Positions 32,828-42,236 are shown, counted from the stretch's first letter. The stretch is DNA of 64,000 nucleotides from Ereboglobus sp. (GCA_029974595.1 JARKRC010000005.1:1-64000), one strand, 5' to 3'. Notes: generated by a model not told the origin, from the letters alone. Numbers and translations are program-made.

Positions 32828-34993
32828 TTAATTTGATGCGGGCGCGGGGAGTGGCGGATCATCGTCGGACGCGATGTCGAGCGTCACGATGCGCGTCTGG
32901 CTCATGCGGCGGGTGAGGAGGCGGAGTTTGCCCCCGGCTTTTGCGGTTTCCGAAAAGGCGTCGGGTGTTGTCACGGGTTGGTCGTTTACTTCGACGATCA
33001 GGTCGTAGGGACGCAGTCCGGCGACGGAGGCGCGGCTGCCGGCGACGACGCGCGAGACGATCAGCGCGGATTTGTCGTCGGGGATTTTGTAGAAACTGCG
33101 TGTTTCAAAAGTGAGCGCTTTCACGTTCAAACCGCAGTTCGCGAAAATGGATTCGGGCGCGGTGCCGTAATACGCCGGGCCTTTTTCGGCGGTGAATCTC
33201 ACGGTGGAAAAATCACCGTCGCGGGCGTAGTCGAGCTCGAAAGATTTGCCTGCGCCGACTTCCTTGAGTTTCTGGTTGAGCGGGCTGTCGGCAACGGGCC
33301 AGGGCGGCGGGATGCGGTCATACATGTTTTCGGGGATTTGCTGATTGGCGCGCGCGAGCATTTGCATGGTGAAGCTGCTGTTGTTGCCGGGGCGGATGGA
33401 GATGTTTTGCGAACTGTTCAAGCGACGCATGCGCAGGAGAACGTCGCCGGGTTGCAGGCCGCAGCGCTCGGCGGGCGAGCCGGGATAAACTTTTGTGACG
33501 AGGCCGCCGCTCGTGCCGTTTTGCGTTTGCTCGGCGACGCCTTGCGCGCGCGCGAGTTCGCGGGTGAGGGGTTGCAGGTCGACGCCGAGCCAGACGAGCT
33601 GGCGTTCCCCGGCTTCGTCGCGGGGAACGTTGTTGGTGTCAGCCCATCCGCGAGATTCGCGGGCGTAGGTGGCGAGGCTGGAGGCGGCGATAACCTGGGC
33701 GCGGTTTGATTGCGCCGCGCTGCCAATGGTGGAGCCAGTGCTGGTGAAACGGGGCCGGAGGGGACAGCCGAGAAAATTGCCATCAAGATCAAAGAGAAAG
33801 AGAGTGTCACTGGGATCGGCGGGTTTTGGAGTGACGAAGCTGGGGCCTATGACGGCGCGCGAGCCGTAGCCGACGGAGAGGATGCGGGTGATGCCGGCGC
33901 GGGCGAGGCGGGTCTCGCCTTGGAGGCGCAGGTCGATGGTGAGGAGAAGGCGGTCGCGCAGGGCGGTCCAGTCGGGGCGGGCCGCAGGAAGCGTGAGCGG
34001 GGCGTCGATGGAGTGTTCGGGTTCGACAACGAAGGCGCCGTGCGCGGCGACGCTGGCAACGAAGCGGGCGTTGACGGTTGCATTGCCAGGAAGGCGAAGG
34101 GTGACATTTTCGAGACGCGCAGTCTGGGCGGGGGCCAGCATGGCGAGGACAAGAACGCGCGTTGGAGAAAGGATGATGGCGGGTTGGGGTTTGGCGGAGG
34201 GGTCGTCGGCGGCGCGGCTGGACATGGAGAAAGCATTTTCGCCGGCGCGCACGGGAAGGGGGCGCAGTTTGATATCGGCATGGATGAGCGCGGCGGCGGC
34301 AGTGGCGGAGAGTTTTTCGAGGCGGGCTTTGCAGTCGTCTTCGTATATCCACGGCCAGGAGCTCCAAGGGGTTTTCCATGTGTCGTCGGCGGGAAGCGTG
34401 TCGGCAAGGGCGAGCGCGATGGGGGCGCCATCGTCGGTGACGATGACGGAATTGGCGGGAACTGGACGGGTGCGTTCGCCGCCGGCAGAGACATACCAGC
34501 GTGATTGGGCAAGGGATTCGATGATGGTGCGGCCGCTTATGTCGGCGGTGTATTTGACGGAAAAGCAGGAGGAGAGAGCGGTGTCTTCGGCGGGGACGAA
34601 TTCGAGGGGGCGGGCGGCAGCAGGGAGGGGTTTGCTGAGTTTGAGAAGCATGGCGCCCCGGTCGGCGGCCCAGGCGATGGGATGCGCGGTGACGCGAGCC
34701 TTGCCGCGACCGACGCTCCATCTGCGCACGAAGCGCGGGGGCGTGTTGAAGTCGGGCGCGATGACGAGGTCGGGAGCGACGAGGTAGCCGGCGGTGATCG
34801 TGGGGCGTTCCGCGCGCAGGTCCTCGGCGAGCGTGCGGGCCGGACTCTCGCCTCCGGAAGATTGCGAAAAAAGTTCGACTTGCACGAAGGCGGCACGGAG
34901 GGCGTCGGGGATTTCACCTTGTGAGAGCGAGGCATGGAGCGGGGTGGCGATGAGCGCGATGGCGCAGGCGGCGATTAGGATGGGTGTTTTCAT
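32828..34993 (-). CDS. Secreted trypsin-like pseudo-protease with two PDZ domains
   Basis: 721 residues with a signal peptide (ILIAACAIALIATPLHA). Two degenerate trypsin-like segments precede PDZ 1 (about 440-530: VWLGVDLQPL, TKVYPGSPAERCGLQPGDVL) and PDZ 2 near the C-terminus (VVAGSRASVAGLRPYDLIVE). Where HtrA proteins have TNxHVV the sequence reads VIAPDFN, and no GNSGG serine motif exists, so it is probably inactive as a protease. It lies 26 bases after an HtrA gene with an intact triad, so it may act as partner or regulator of that protease in the periplasm. The sequence beyond the PDZ parts is not assigned. Confidence 0.65.
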   Translation of the reverse strand: MKTPILIAACAIALIATPLHASLSQGEIPDALRAAFVQVELFSQSSGGESPARTLAEDLRAERPTITAGYLVAPDLVIAPDFNTPPRFVRRWSVGRGKARVTAHPIAWAADRGAMLLKLSKPLPAAARPLEFVPAEDTALSSCFSVKYTADISGRTIIESLAQSRWYVSAGGERTRPVPANSVIVTDDGAPIALALADTLPADDTWKTPWSSWPWIYEDDCKARLEKLSATAAAALIHADIKLRPLPVRAGENAFSMSSRAADDPSAKPQPAIILSPTRVLVLAMLAPAQTARLENVTLRLPGNATVNARFVASVAAHGAFVVEPEHSIDAPLTLPAARPDWTALRDRLLLTIDLRLQGETRLARAGITRILSVGYGSRAVIGPSFVTPKPADPSDTLFLFDLDGNFLGCPLRPRFTSTGSTIGSAAQSNRAQVIAASSLATYARESRGWADTNNVPRDEAGERQLVWLGVDLQPLTRELARAQGVAEQTQNGTSGGLVTKVYPGSPAERCGLQPGDVLLRMRRLNSSQNISIRPGNNSSFTMQMLARANQQIPENMYDRIPPPWPVADSPLNQKLKEVGAGKSFELDYARDGDFSTVRFTAEKGPAYYGTAPESIFANCGLNVKALTFETRSFYKIPDDKSALIVSRVVAGSRASVAGLRPYDLIVEVNDQPVTTPDAFSETAKAGGKLRLLTRRMSQTRIVTLDIASDDDPPLPAPASN

Positions 34994-35019
34994 GGAAAGG
35001 AGAACGGGATTGGCGGTGG

Positions 35020-36432
35020 TTACTTCACGGTGTAGTCGCGGGTGATATCGATCACGATTTGCAGGCGTTGGTTATTGCGCAGAACCGACATGACGAGGCG
35101 GCGCGCGCCCTTGCCGCTTTCGAGGGCGGCGATGGTTTTCCGGTGCAACTCGCGCACTTCGGCGACGGTGGTCACGTCGAGTCCGTTGATGCTTACAATG
35201 ATATCCCGTATTTGCAGACCGCTGCCGGAAGCGTTGCCGGGCGCGCGGATGCCGCTCACATAAACGCCATTGTTGCACTGGAAATGGAGATCGGGCACTT
35301 CAAACTGGTTGATTGCCTTGACGGTGAAGTCCCAGCGCGGGCAGGTAAATTCCTCGCCTTGCACAAGGCCTTTGGCGCGCGGGTGGACAGTGAGCGTTTG
35401 CTCGGCGCCGTCCCGCAAGATCGTAAAGCGCGCGGATTTGTCGGTCGGAAGCAGCGCGAGCATGAGGCGCACGGCGGGCAGGTCTTCTTCCATCAGTGCG
35501 GTGACGGGCGTGTCGTTGACGCGGATGAGGCGGTCTTGCGTGCGCAGGCCGGCTTCGCGCGCAGGGCTGTTTTCATCGGTGTGGGTGACGATCGCGCCGG
35601 CGTCGCCTTCGAAATAGACGTTGCGCTGGAAATCGCGCAAGGGCTGCAGGCGCACGCCGACCCAAGTCCAGTTTGCGCCGGCCTTGCCGGCGGCGCGCAG
35701 GCGCGGGGCAACCAGGCGCACCATGTTTGCGGGCACGGCAAAACCGGTGTTGCCGCCATAGAGTATGCCGCGGGTGTTGATGCCGACGATGCGTCCGCGC
35801 GTGTCCACGAGCGGGCCGCCGGAATTACCGGGGCTGATTGCCGCGTCGGTTTGAATCCAAGTGTTGTATTCGCTGGTCTCGGGAAGAAAGCGCCGCGCAC
35901 AACTGATGATGCCAAACGACACCGACCGGTTCAGCCCCCACGGCGCGCCAAGCGCCATGACGAAATCGCCTTCCTGCAGTGCATCGTCGTCCGATACCTC
36001 GAGCGGGGTGACAGTTTCACCGGCGGGTAGTTTGAGGCGCACGAGGGCAAGATCCGTGTCCTTGTCGCTGCCGATGATTTCAACGGGAAAGGCGCGCCCG
36101 TCATTGAGCAGCGCGCGCACTTCGACCGCATGGTCGACAACATGCCAGTTGGTCATGACCTCGCCGTCGGTCGAGATGATGACGCCGCTGCCCGCCGCCG
36201 TGGTGCGCTGGCGTTCGCCGCGCTCAAAATTCTCAATCACGCAATGAAGGTAGACAACCGAGGGAAACGCTTTCTGGCGGGCGAGGTTTACGACTTCGCG
36301 AAAGTCGCCCGGCCTGGCGTCGGCCGCGCGCAAGCCGGGACCGGCGGAAAACAAGAGCGCGAGCGAAGATGACATGCCCAGCGCGAGAAGTTTGACTGGC
36401 GTGATTGTGCAAAAGCGCATGAAAGCGTTCAT
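35020..36432 (-). CDS. HtrA/DegP-type periplasmic serine protease
   Basis: 470 residues with a signal-like N-terminus (LLALGMSSSLALLFSAGPGL). The catalytic triad is complete: His near 97 (TNWHVV), Asp near 127 (DTDLAL) and Ser near 204 (SPGNSGGPL). PDZ 1 (about 245-320: WVGVRLQPL, NSPAREAGLRTQDRLIRVND) and PDZ 2 (about 365-445: GSGLQIRDIIVSINGLDVTT) follow. It would degrade or refold misfolded envelope proteins. It forms a likely two-gene operon with the pseudo-protease downstream. A promoter should lie in the 141 bases before it, but none was clear. Confidence 0.92.
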   Translation of the reverse strand: MNAFMRFCTITPVKLLALGMSSSLALLFSAGPGLRAADARPGDFREVVNLARQKAFPSVVYLHCVIENFERGERQRTTAAGSGVIISTDGEVMTNWHVVDHAVEVRALLNDGRAFPVEIIGSDKDTDLALVRLKLPAGETVTPLEVSDDDALQEGDFVMALGAPWGLNRSVSFGIISCARRFLPETSEYNTWIQTDAAISPGNSGGPLVDTRGRIVGINTRGILYGGNTGFAVPANMVRLVAPRLRAAGKAGANWTWVGVRLQPLRDFQRNVYFEGDAGAIVTHTDENSPAREAGLRTQDRLIRVNDTPVTALMEEDLPAVRLMLALLPTDKSARFTILRDGAEQTLTVHPRAKGLVQGEEFTCPRWDFTVKAINQFEVPDLHFQCNNGVYVSGIRAPGNASGSGLQIRDIIVSINGLDVTTVAEVRELHRKTIAALESGKGARRLVMSVLRNNQRLQIVIDITRDYTVK

Positions 36433-36573
36433 AATCTGGAGAGGGTTGGGAGGAAAATGGGTTTGAAAAGGGGCCGGGATGACGGAGGCAGAAGGTGCGG
36501 ATTTAATAAAAAGCCAGAGGACGTGGAAGTGACACTATTATTTTACTTAACGCGCAAGCCGCCATTTTATTAA

Positions 36574-37269
36574 CTATTTGATGTACTCGCGGCGTTTTGA
36601 AACGGTGCGCGTCCTTGGGTCTCCGTAGGGTTTTTTGCGGTAGCTCGGGAGGGTCGGGTCGCTGGCGCAGCGGATCTGAAAATCCTGCATCTGTTGAAAG
36701 AGCGACAGCAACTGCCCCGGCATCGGGTAGGCGTCAAGTCGCGAGCGTTCGAGCGCGAGGAGCAATTCGTGGACGGTTTCGAGCGTCGAAAGGCCGCCTT
36801 CCTGCGGCTGCTGTTTGATCACGTAGCGGCTGGGCGCCGCGGGCGTGAACATGACGCGCGGCAGCCGTTGCAGGTTCGTCGAAAGCCGGAGCATTTTGCG
36901 CGCGCTCGCCCAAGTGGCGTCGAGCAGCAGGACGAGCAGCGCGCGCCCGCCGAGCGTTTCAGGGGTGAGCGCGGATTGCGGCAGGGAAAGATTGACCGCG
37001 GAAGGGCCCGGGTAAACGAGCACGGGATAATGGCCGGGGTCGCGCAAGAGCTCCTGAACTTCCTCGTGGGTGTCGAATTCCGCGCCCATGCAGATTTTGC
37101 TGTTCGGGAGGCAGAGGTGCGTGAGGCGGCCGGTGCCGGCTTTCTCCCGCTTGAATTCCTTCGGGTGCATCAGGAAGACGAAGCGCGTGCGCGTATCCAT
37201 TGGCCGGATACTCGGACACCAGCAGCGGGTTTTGGGCCAAAAGCAGCGGTAACACGTTTCGCGGGACAT
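36574..37269 (-). CDS. DTW-domain protein, probable tRNA-uridine aminocarboxypropyltransferase
   Basis: 231 residues from the ATG of MSRETCYRC, the natural start of the domain; an upstream start at 37371 adds only a low-complexity leader overlapping mlaD. N-terminal cysteines CYRC and CWCP form the zinc-knuckle-like entry. The DTW-type motif reads LLDATWASARKML near residue 140. DTW proteins such as TapT make acp3U in tRNA from S-adenosylmethionine. That reaction is inferred from the family. It follows mlaD by 25 bases, possibly co-transcribed. Confidence 0.82.
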   Translation of the reverse strand: MSRETCYRCFWPKTRCWCPSIRPMDTRTRFVFLMHPKEFKREKAGTGRLTHLCLPNSKICMGAEFDTHEEVQELLRDPGHYPVLVYPGPSAVNLSLPQSALTPETLGGRALLVLLLDATWASARKMLRLSTNLQRLPRVMFTPAAPSRYVIKQQPQEGGLSTLETVHELLLALERSRLDAYPMPGQLLSLFQQMQDFQIRCASDPTLPSYRKKPYGDPRTRTVSKRREYIK

Positions 37270-37294
37270 GCGCGCGATGGCGATTGACGCGGCT

Positions 37295-38290
37295 TCAGAA
37301 GAGGCCGTTGGCGAGGACGCCGACGGCGGTGATGGGGCCGGAATCGGCGAAGCCGTCCATGGCGCGGTCAACCTTGCGGAGCGTGGCCTTGGCGTCGCGG
37401 ACGAGGGCGTCGCTCGTGATGAGCTGGCCGAAGCTGCTTTCGTCGTTGTTCATCTTGTTCGTGATGTCGGTGATGTTTTTGACGGCGATCTTCAGGTTTT
37501 GCGCGGTGGTTTCGTCGTAGATGAGGGCGCCGACGGCGCCGCGTCCGCTTTTCACGTCGGCGATGATGGACTGGGTTTCGCCAATAAAGTTCTTGGCCTC
37601 GGTGGCGGCGTTTTTGATCTCGGTGACGGCGGCGAGGAGCTGGTCATACGCGGCGGGGTCGTTGATGAGTTTGGCGAGGGTGCCTTCGCCGGCGCGGATT
37701 TTTGTCGTGATTTCGTTGAGGTTGCCGATGGTGGAGGCGAGGCCGGCGCGGTTTTCGGAGACGACGCTGTTGAGGTTGCTGATGAGGCCGGGCGAGCCGT
37801 CGGGGTTGTCGCCAAAGGCGGAGCCGATCTTGGCAACGGCGGCCTTGATGTCGGTGCCGAGGTCGCCGAGGTCGGACATCATTTTGTTGAAGTCGGGGAC
37901 TTCGCGCGTGCGGAGGCTGTCGCCGGGCGCGAGGTTGCCGCTGGCGGCGCTGCCGAATTCGAGCGCGATGTAGTTGGAGCCGATGAGGCCGGAGGTGGCG
38001 ATCGTGGCGACGGTGTCCCTGGCGAGGGTGATGTCTTTTTTGATGCTGAGGACGGCTTCGGCGCGTCCATTGGCAAGGCGGACGGCCTTGACGGTGCCGA
38101 CGGGGACGCCGGCCATGCGGACTTCGTTGCCGGACTTGAGTTCGCGAACGGACTGGAAGGGCGCGATGATCTCGTAGCCGTCCTTGGCGTTGAATTTGCC
38201 CTCGTGGAGGGCTTGGAAGGTGATCCAGAGGAGCGCGATGCCGATGATAAAAAAGACGCCGACGCGGATGTTCATTTGTGCCTGGTTCAT
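37295..38290 (-). CDS. mlaD: MCE-domain substrate-binding protein of a lipid ABC transporter (MlaD-like)
   Basis: 331 residues with one N-terminal membrane anchor (VGVFFIIGIALLWITFQAL) and the MCE domain at about 38-115 (IIAPFQSVRELKSGNEVRMA, GVPVGTVKAVRL, GSNYIALEFG). The C-terminal 200 residues are mostly helical, likely an elongated periplasmic tube or needle domain. MlaD carries phospholipids between the membranes with MlaE and MlaF, whose genes lie directly upstream in the order E-F-D. Confidence 0.9.
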   Translation of the reverse strand: MNQAQMNIRVGVFFIIGIALLWITFQALHEGKFNAKDGYEIIAPFQSVRELKSGNEVRMAGVPVGTVKAVRLANGRAEAVLSIKKDITLARDTVATIATSGLIGSNYIALEFGSAASGNLAPGDSLRTREVPDFNKMMSDLGDLGTDIKAAVAKIGSAFGDNPDGSPGLISNLNSVVSENRAGLASTIGNLNEITTKIRAGEGTLAKLINDPAAYDQLLAAVTEIKNAATEAKNFIGETQSIIADVKSGRGAVGALIYDETTAQNLKIAVKNITDITNKMNNDESSFGQLITSDALVRDAKATLRKVDRAMDGFADSGPITAVGVLANGLF

Positions 38291-38334
38291 GGTGATTTTG
38301 GTTTGTTTGGGTTTAAGTCAGGAGAGGCGGCGGG

Positions 38335-39165
38335 TTACGCGGCCATGTTTTTGTAGCGAGGGTTGCGGAGGTCGATTTTAGGATTAAGGAAATCGATGAT
38401 TTCGGGAGTGGTGTCGCGCCGGAGCCCGGCGGGATCGGAGAGGGAGAGGAGCTTGCCGCGCATGAGGATCGCGACGCGGTTCGAAATGGTTAGCGCGAGG
38501 TCGCGGTCGTGCGAGACGACGATGCTGGTGACTTGATACTCCTGTTTGAGGGTCGCAATGATTTCGCCGATGGTGGCGCTCATCACGGGATCGAGCTCGG
38601 AGGTGGGCTCGTCGTAGAGGAGGAGCTGCGGCTCCATGACGAGGGCGCGGGCGATGGCGACGCGTTTTTTCATGCCGCCGGAGAGTTCGGAGGGGTTTTT
38701 GTTCACGGCGCCTTCGAGCGAAAGGATTTTCAGGGCGCGCATGACGCGGTCGCGAATCTGGGCGCGGGTGCCGATGCGGTGTTCGAGGGGATAGAGCGCG
38801 AGGTTGTCGTAGACGGAGAGGGAATTGAAGAGCGCGCCGGCCTGGAAGACGAGGGCGATGGCGAAGCGGTCGCGGGTGTCGGGATCGGCGGGATTGTGGC
38901 CGTTGATGGCGACGGCGCCGGAGGTGGGGGCTTCGAGTCCGGCGATCTGGCGGAGGAGGACGCTTTTGCCGGAGCCGGAGGGGCCCATGATGGTGAAGAT
39001 TTCGCCGGGTTCGATCTTGAGGGAAATGTCGGTGAGGACGGTTTGCGCGCCGTATTTTTTGCCGAGGTTCCGGACTTCGACACCGACGGGCGTGCGTGTT
39101 TGTCCGATGGTCGCGGGCTGGCGCGGCTCAGATTGGAAGCGTTCTTTCTGGATGTGTTTTTTCAT
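38335..39165 (-). CDS. mlaF: ABC transporter ATP-binding protein (MlaF-like)
   Basis: 276 residues from ATG at 39165, 23 bases after mlaE. Walker A GPSGSGKS, Q-loop LVFQAGALFNSLSVYDNL, signature LSGGMKKRVAIARAL, Walker B LLLYDEPTSELDP and the switch His in VVSHD are all present. It powers the lipid transporter together with MlaE and MlaD. A longer reading into mlaE is not supported. 44 bases to mlaD. Confidence 0.93.
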   Translation of the reverse strand: MKKHIQKERFQSEPRQPATIGQTRTPVGVEVRNLGKKYGAQTVLTDISLKIEPGEIFTIMGPSGSGKSVLLRQIAGLEAPTSGAVAINGHNPADPDTRDRFAIALVFQAGALFNSLSVYDNLALYPLEHRIGTRAQIRDRVMRALKILSLEGAVNKNPSELSGGMKKRVAIARALVMEPQLLLYDEPTSELDPVMSATIGEIIATLKQEYQVTSIVVSHDRDLALTISNRVAILMRGKLLSLSDPAGLRRDTTPEIIDFLNPKIDLRNPRYKNMAA

Positions 39166-39188
39166 CGTGCGGGTGTGTCTCGCAGGCG

Positions 39189-39944
39189 TCAGCCGCCGAG
39201 CGCCTTGGTAATGAAGAAGTCGAGGCTGAGGATGGCCATGAGGGAATACACGACCGAGTCGGTGACGGCGAAGCCGATTTCGCGCGGGCCGCCGCGGGTG
39301 CGAAGCCCGGTGTTGCAGGCGATGAGGATGACGACGAAGCCGAATATCTCGGCCTTGATGAGACCGTGGAGGAGTTTGGTGGTGGTGAGGTATTGCTTGA
39401 CGCTCTGGAAATACTCGGCGGGCGCGATGCCGATGAAATCGACGTAATTGCAGACGACCGCGCCGCCGATCCAGCCGATGATGATGCCGATCATCGTGAG
39501 GACGGGCATGTAACAAAGCGCTGCGAGAAGGCGGGGCAGGACGAGGAAGCGTTCCGGCGGAATGTTCATCGTGACGAGCGCATCGACTTCCTGATAGACG
39601 CGCATCGAGGCAAGTTCCGCGGTGACGGCGGAGGCAACGCGGCCGGCGACGAGAATCGCAACAAAGACGGGCCCGAGTTCGCGCACGAGCGCCTCGCCGA
39701 CGAGCGTGCCGATGAGCTGCTTGGCGCCGAAGTCCTGAAGCGCATAGCCGGCCTGAAGCGCGAGCACGGCGCCGATGAAGAAGCTGAGGATCGAAACGAT
39801 GGGGAGCGAAAGATAGCCGCCGTGAAGGGCCTGTTCGATGGTGCGCTTCATGATGCGCGGCGCTTCAGGGAGCATCCGGAACGCGCGGAATGCCATGACT
39901 ACTGCGCCGCCAAGCCAGTCGAAGATTGTGGAGATGCGGTTCAT
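39189..39944 (-). CDS. mlaE: ABC transporter permease (MlaE-like)
   Basis: 251 residues, five or six membrane segments. MlaE/TtgB signatures: HGGYLSLPIVSILSFFIGAV, GTLVGEALVRELGPVFVAIL, AGRVASAVTAELASMRVYQE and VDALVTMNIPPERFLVLPRL. It forms the inner membrane part of the phospholipid transporter. First of the E-F-D series, starting 45 bases after the end of the gene for the unknown 564-residue protein. Confidence 0.93.
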   Translation of the reverse strand: MNRISTIFDWLGGAVVMAFRAFRMLPEAPRIMKRTIEQALHGGYLSLPIVSILSFFIGAVLALQAGYALQDFGAKQLIGTLVGEALVRELGPVFVAILVAGRVASAVTAELASMRVYQEVDALVTMNIPPERFLVLPRLLAALCYMPVLTMIGIIIGWIGGAVVCNYVDFIGIAPAEYFQSVKQYLTTTKLLHGLIKAEIFGFVVILIACNTGLRTRGGPREIGFAVTDSVVYSLMAILSLDFFITKALGG

Positions 39945-39988
39945 TGGAAATGCGGATTGCGGAATGGGGAAGGCGGAATGGGTAACGG

Positions 39989-41683
39989 TTATCGGCGGAT
40001 GCGGACTTTCGGGTATGGGCGCGGAGTATATGAGGAATCGCGCGCGGGTTCGGCGAGGGCTGGCGCGGGACGATTTGATTCGGCAAGCTGCCGTTGGAGG
40101 CTCTTGAAGTTGAAAACAAAAGGATGCCAGCCTTTGTCGGGCGATTTTTGCATGCCGAGCACGCCGCAGAAAAGCGCGCGGCGTTTGTGATCCCCCACCC
40201 TTTCGCCGCTGTAGAAAGGACCGGCGTGGAACTCGCGCAAGCCGGGCTCGCGCCGGTGCGTGATGAAGTTCCAGAGGAAACCGTGGCGGACGCGACCGGG
40301 CGCCTCCTGTTCGTAACGATAGAGCGCAAAGAGCGGCGACCAGATGAGGCGCGTGGGTTCGTTTTGCGGGAGAAAAACCTCGAGGGGACTGAGGGCTTGG
40401 AGTTGTTTGCGTCCACGACCGTCGCTCCAGTAGGTGAAGAAAGGCCAGAGGGAGGTTTTGCGGGCGGGAGGTTGCGCCTCGATGGCGGCTTTTTGCGCGG
40501 GCGCGGCCCCGGCGGGAGCGAGGCGTTTTTGCGTGATGCTGTTGTAAACGAAATAGAAGAAACGTTTTTTCTCGTAGGCGTTCACGCCGTCGTCCATGCG
40601 CGATTGATTCCAAAGAGGCCAGAGCACCCAGGTTTTTTCGCGGCCCCTGTGATTCGAATAGGTATAGAAAGGCGCCCAGCGATTGACGCGATGCCCGGAA
40701 CCGCGGCCCTGGACGAAGAGCGGCCAGAAGTATCGGTTTTCCGAATACACATAGGGCTCGGTGCGGCGCGTGCGCCCGAAGAAGAGCAGGTAGCTGTCGG
40801 AGCGAAGCCCCTCCGCCCGCTCGCGATAATAAAAAGGCAGCACGGCAAGGGCGCGGGCCGGCTCTTTGCCAGGATTGTCGCGATCCCATGTGGCATTATT
40901 GAAATAAAAGGGCCAGAGGACGAAGGTCTTTTTGTAGAGAAGCGAGCCGGTTTCGGGGATGGTTTTTGTTTCGTGTCCGGCGAGCGGCCAGACTTTCCAG
41001 CCGTCAACACCGTTGCCCGTGCTGCGGCGGAAGATGGGCCAGAGGACGGCGCGCGTCGTGGCGCCGTTGCGCTCGGACCAGCCGTAGACGGGAAAGAGAA
41101 ACCAGCCCATGCGATCCTGGAGAAGCCGGTGACTGACGTTGCCGTAAATGGGAAACACGGCGCGGTAGCTGGTGGCGGGGTCGCCGGTCTTGTTGGAAAA
41201 ATAAAACGGCCAGATGTCGAATTGGTTGTCGGTATCGTGACCGGGAGCGGGGCGCGTGGCCGGGCCGTGTTCGTGATTGATGAGCGTGAAGATGTCCCAG
41301 CGGTAGCCGTCGCCTTTCACGGCGCGCCAGTTGAAGAGCGGATAAAGGATGTGAAATTGGAGGAGGCGTCCGCCGGCATCGCGCTTTTCCATATAAAAGG
41401 GACGGAAGCCGCGCGCAACGACCGCGCCGTCGTCGAAACGCGGACGCGCCGCGAGCGGCTGGCGAAAGATGAGCGGCCCAAGCGCGCTCCACGAGGCGGC
41501 GGGCGCGCTGGCGGATGAGAGCGGATTGCCCGGCTCGGCGCGCGCCACGTAGAAAGGCGCGTAGTTGGCTTCGGCTCCGAAGAGGAAGGGATTCGGCGCC
41601 GCAGCCGGATCCGCGGACGCGATAACGCCCAACCCCAAAAAGGCCATAAAAACAATGAGGGCGTAGGCGCGCCGTTGGTGCAT
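39989..41683 (-). CDS. Secreted protein of unknown function with repeated Trp-Pro strand motifs
   Basis: 564 residues from ATG 41683, chosen because a signal peptide follows (YALIVFMAFLGLGVIASA). I do not recognise the family. The body is a chain of irregular repeats with motifs such as WPFYFSN, VFPIYGN, FLFPVYGWSER, VLWPIFRR, LWPFYFNN, WPLFVQGRG, VLWPLWNQS and SLWPFFTYW, every 25-50 residues, each followed by polar turns. This pattern suggests repeated beta hairpins, perhaps a barrel or large extracytoplasmic beta structure. It stands directly before mlaEFD on the same strand, so a role at the outer membrane, possibly linked to lipid transport, is possible but not shown. Confidence 0.7.
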   Translation of the reverse strand: MHQRRAYALIVFMAFLGLGVIASADPAAAPNPFLFGAEANYAPFYVARAEPGNPLSSASAPAASWSALGPLIFRQPLAARPRFDDGAVVARGFRPFYMEKRDAGGRLLQFHILYPLFNWRAVKGDGYRWDIFTLINHEHGPATRPAPGHDTDNQFDIWPFYFSNKTGDPATSYRAVFPIYGNVSHRLLQDRMGWFLFPVYGWSERNGATTRAVLWPIFRRSTGNGVDGWKVWPLAGHETKTIPETGSLLYKKTFVLWPFYFNNATWDRDNPGKEPARALAVLPFYYRERAEGLRSDSYLLFFGRTRRTEPYVYSENRYFWPLFVQGRGSGHRVNRWAPFYTYSNHRGREKTWVLWPLWNQSRMDDGVNAYEKKRFFYFVYNSITQKRLAPAGAAPAQKAAIEAQPPARKTSLWPFFTYWSDGRGRKQLQALSPLEVFLPQNEPTRLIWSPLFALYRYEQEAPGRVRHGFLWNFITHRREPGLREFHAGPFYSGERVGDHKRRALFCGVLGMQKSPDKGWHPFVFNFKSLQRQLAESNRPAPALAEPARDSSYTPRPYPKVRIRR

Positions 41684-42236
41684 GTGGTTGTTATTCGTGG
41701 ACGGAAAACTGTATGCGCCGGGGCGCATCGAACCAAACGGAGCTCCAAAAATCAGTCGGCGCACGCAGATGGTCAGGCAGCCAGACAATACACCCGGAAC
41801 TCAGGTAGCAATGATTTAGACTGCAGTGGGAGTCTGACGGTTACGAATTGGCCGGGTTCCAAAAGTTTGGAAAATTCGAAAGGAAAGCATACTGCGCGGA
41901 GCAGCGACATGCTACATGTTTCAATCGGTACAAAAAGTTGGCCGGTCGCCTACCCCTAAGCGACCGGCCATTTGCTTTCTTAGTTACCCCAAAACTCCCG
42001 CTATGCGGGAGAAGTGAAAAATGATGAGCAGAGAAGAAGACACCGGAGGCCTGCCGTCAACACCTTCTTTTAAGAAAATGCTGTCTTTAATGTTTTTTAA
42101 CAAAAAATACTCTGGCGCTCAAAAGGAAGCAACCGCCTCCGAAGTTAAATTATCCGCTCGAAATGGCAGTTCCCCGCAAATGCAAACACTTAACTTGAAA
42201 TTCCCTCATTTGCGTGCATAATGCTGCTTTCTTCCT
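41684..42236. other. Gene-free stretch with a terminator; possible small RNA
   Basis: 553 bases between two divergent genes. Up to 41938 there are small stems such as TTCCAAA/TTTGGAA near 41859, followed by the strong terminator at 41939. A transcript on the plus strand ending there would match no gene, so a small RNA of up to 200 bases is possible. A second hairpin (CTCCCGC-TAT-GCGGGAG, 41996-42012) is followed on the minus strand by TTTT. A 66-codon reading frame at 42021 has no recognisable features and is not called. Confidence 0.4.
41939..41980 (+). terminator. Strong hairpin terminator without an upstream plus-strand gene
   Basis: TGGCCGGTCGC and GCGACCGGCCA form a perfect 11-bp stem around a 10-base loop, followed by TTTGCTTTCTT. 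It is oriented on the plus strand, where no protein gene precedes it. Confidence 0.75.

Noticed and set aside
41780-41975. tRNA, tmRNA or 6S RNA before the orphan terminator
   Set aside because: A GGTTCC-like piece is present, but no cloverleaf, tag frame or 6S-type closing stem could be drawn by eye.
42021-42221. 66-codon reading frame before the small membrane protein
   Set aside because: No ribosome binding site, domain or membrane pattern; not distinguishable from chance.
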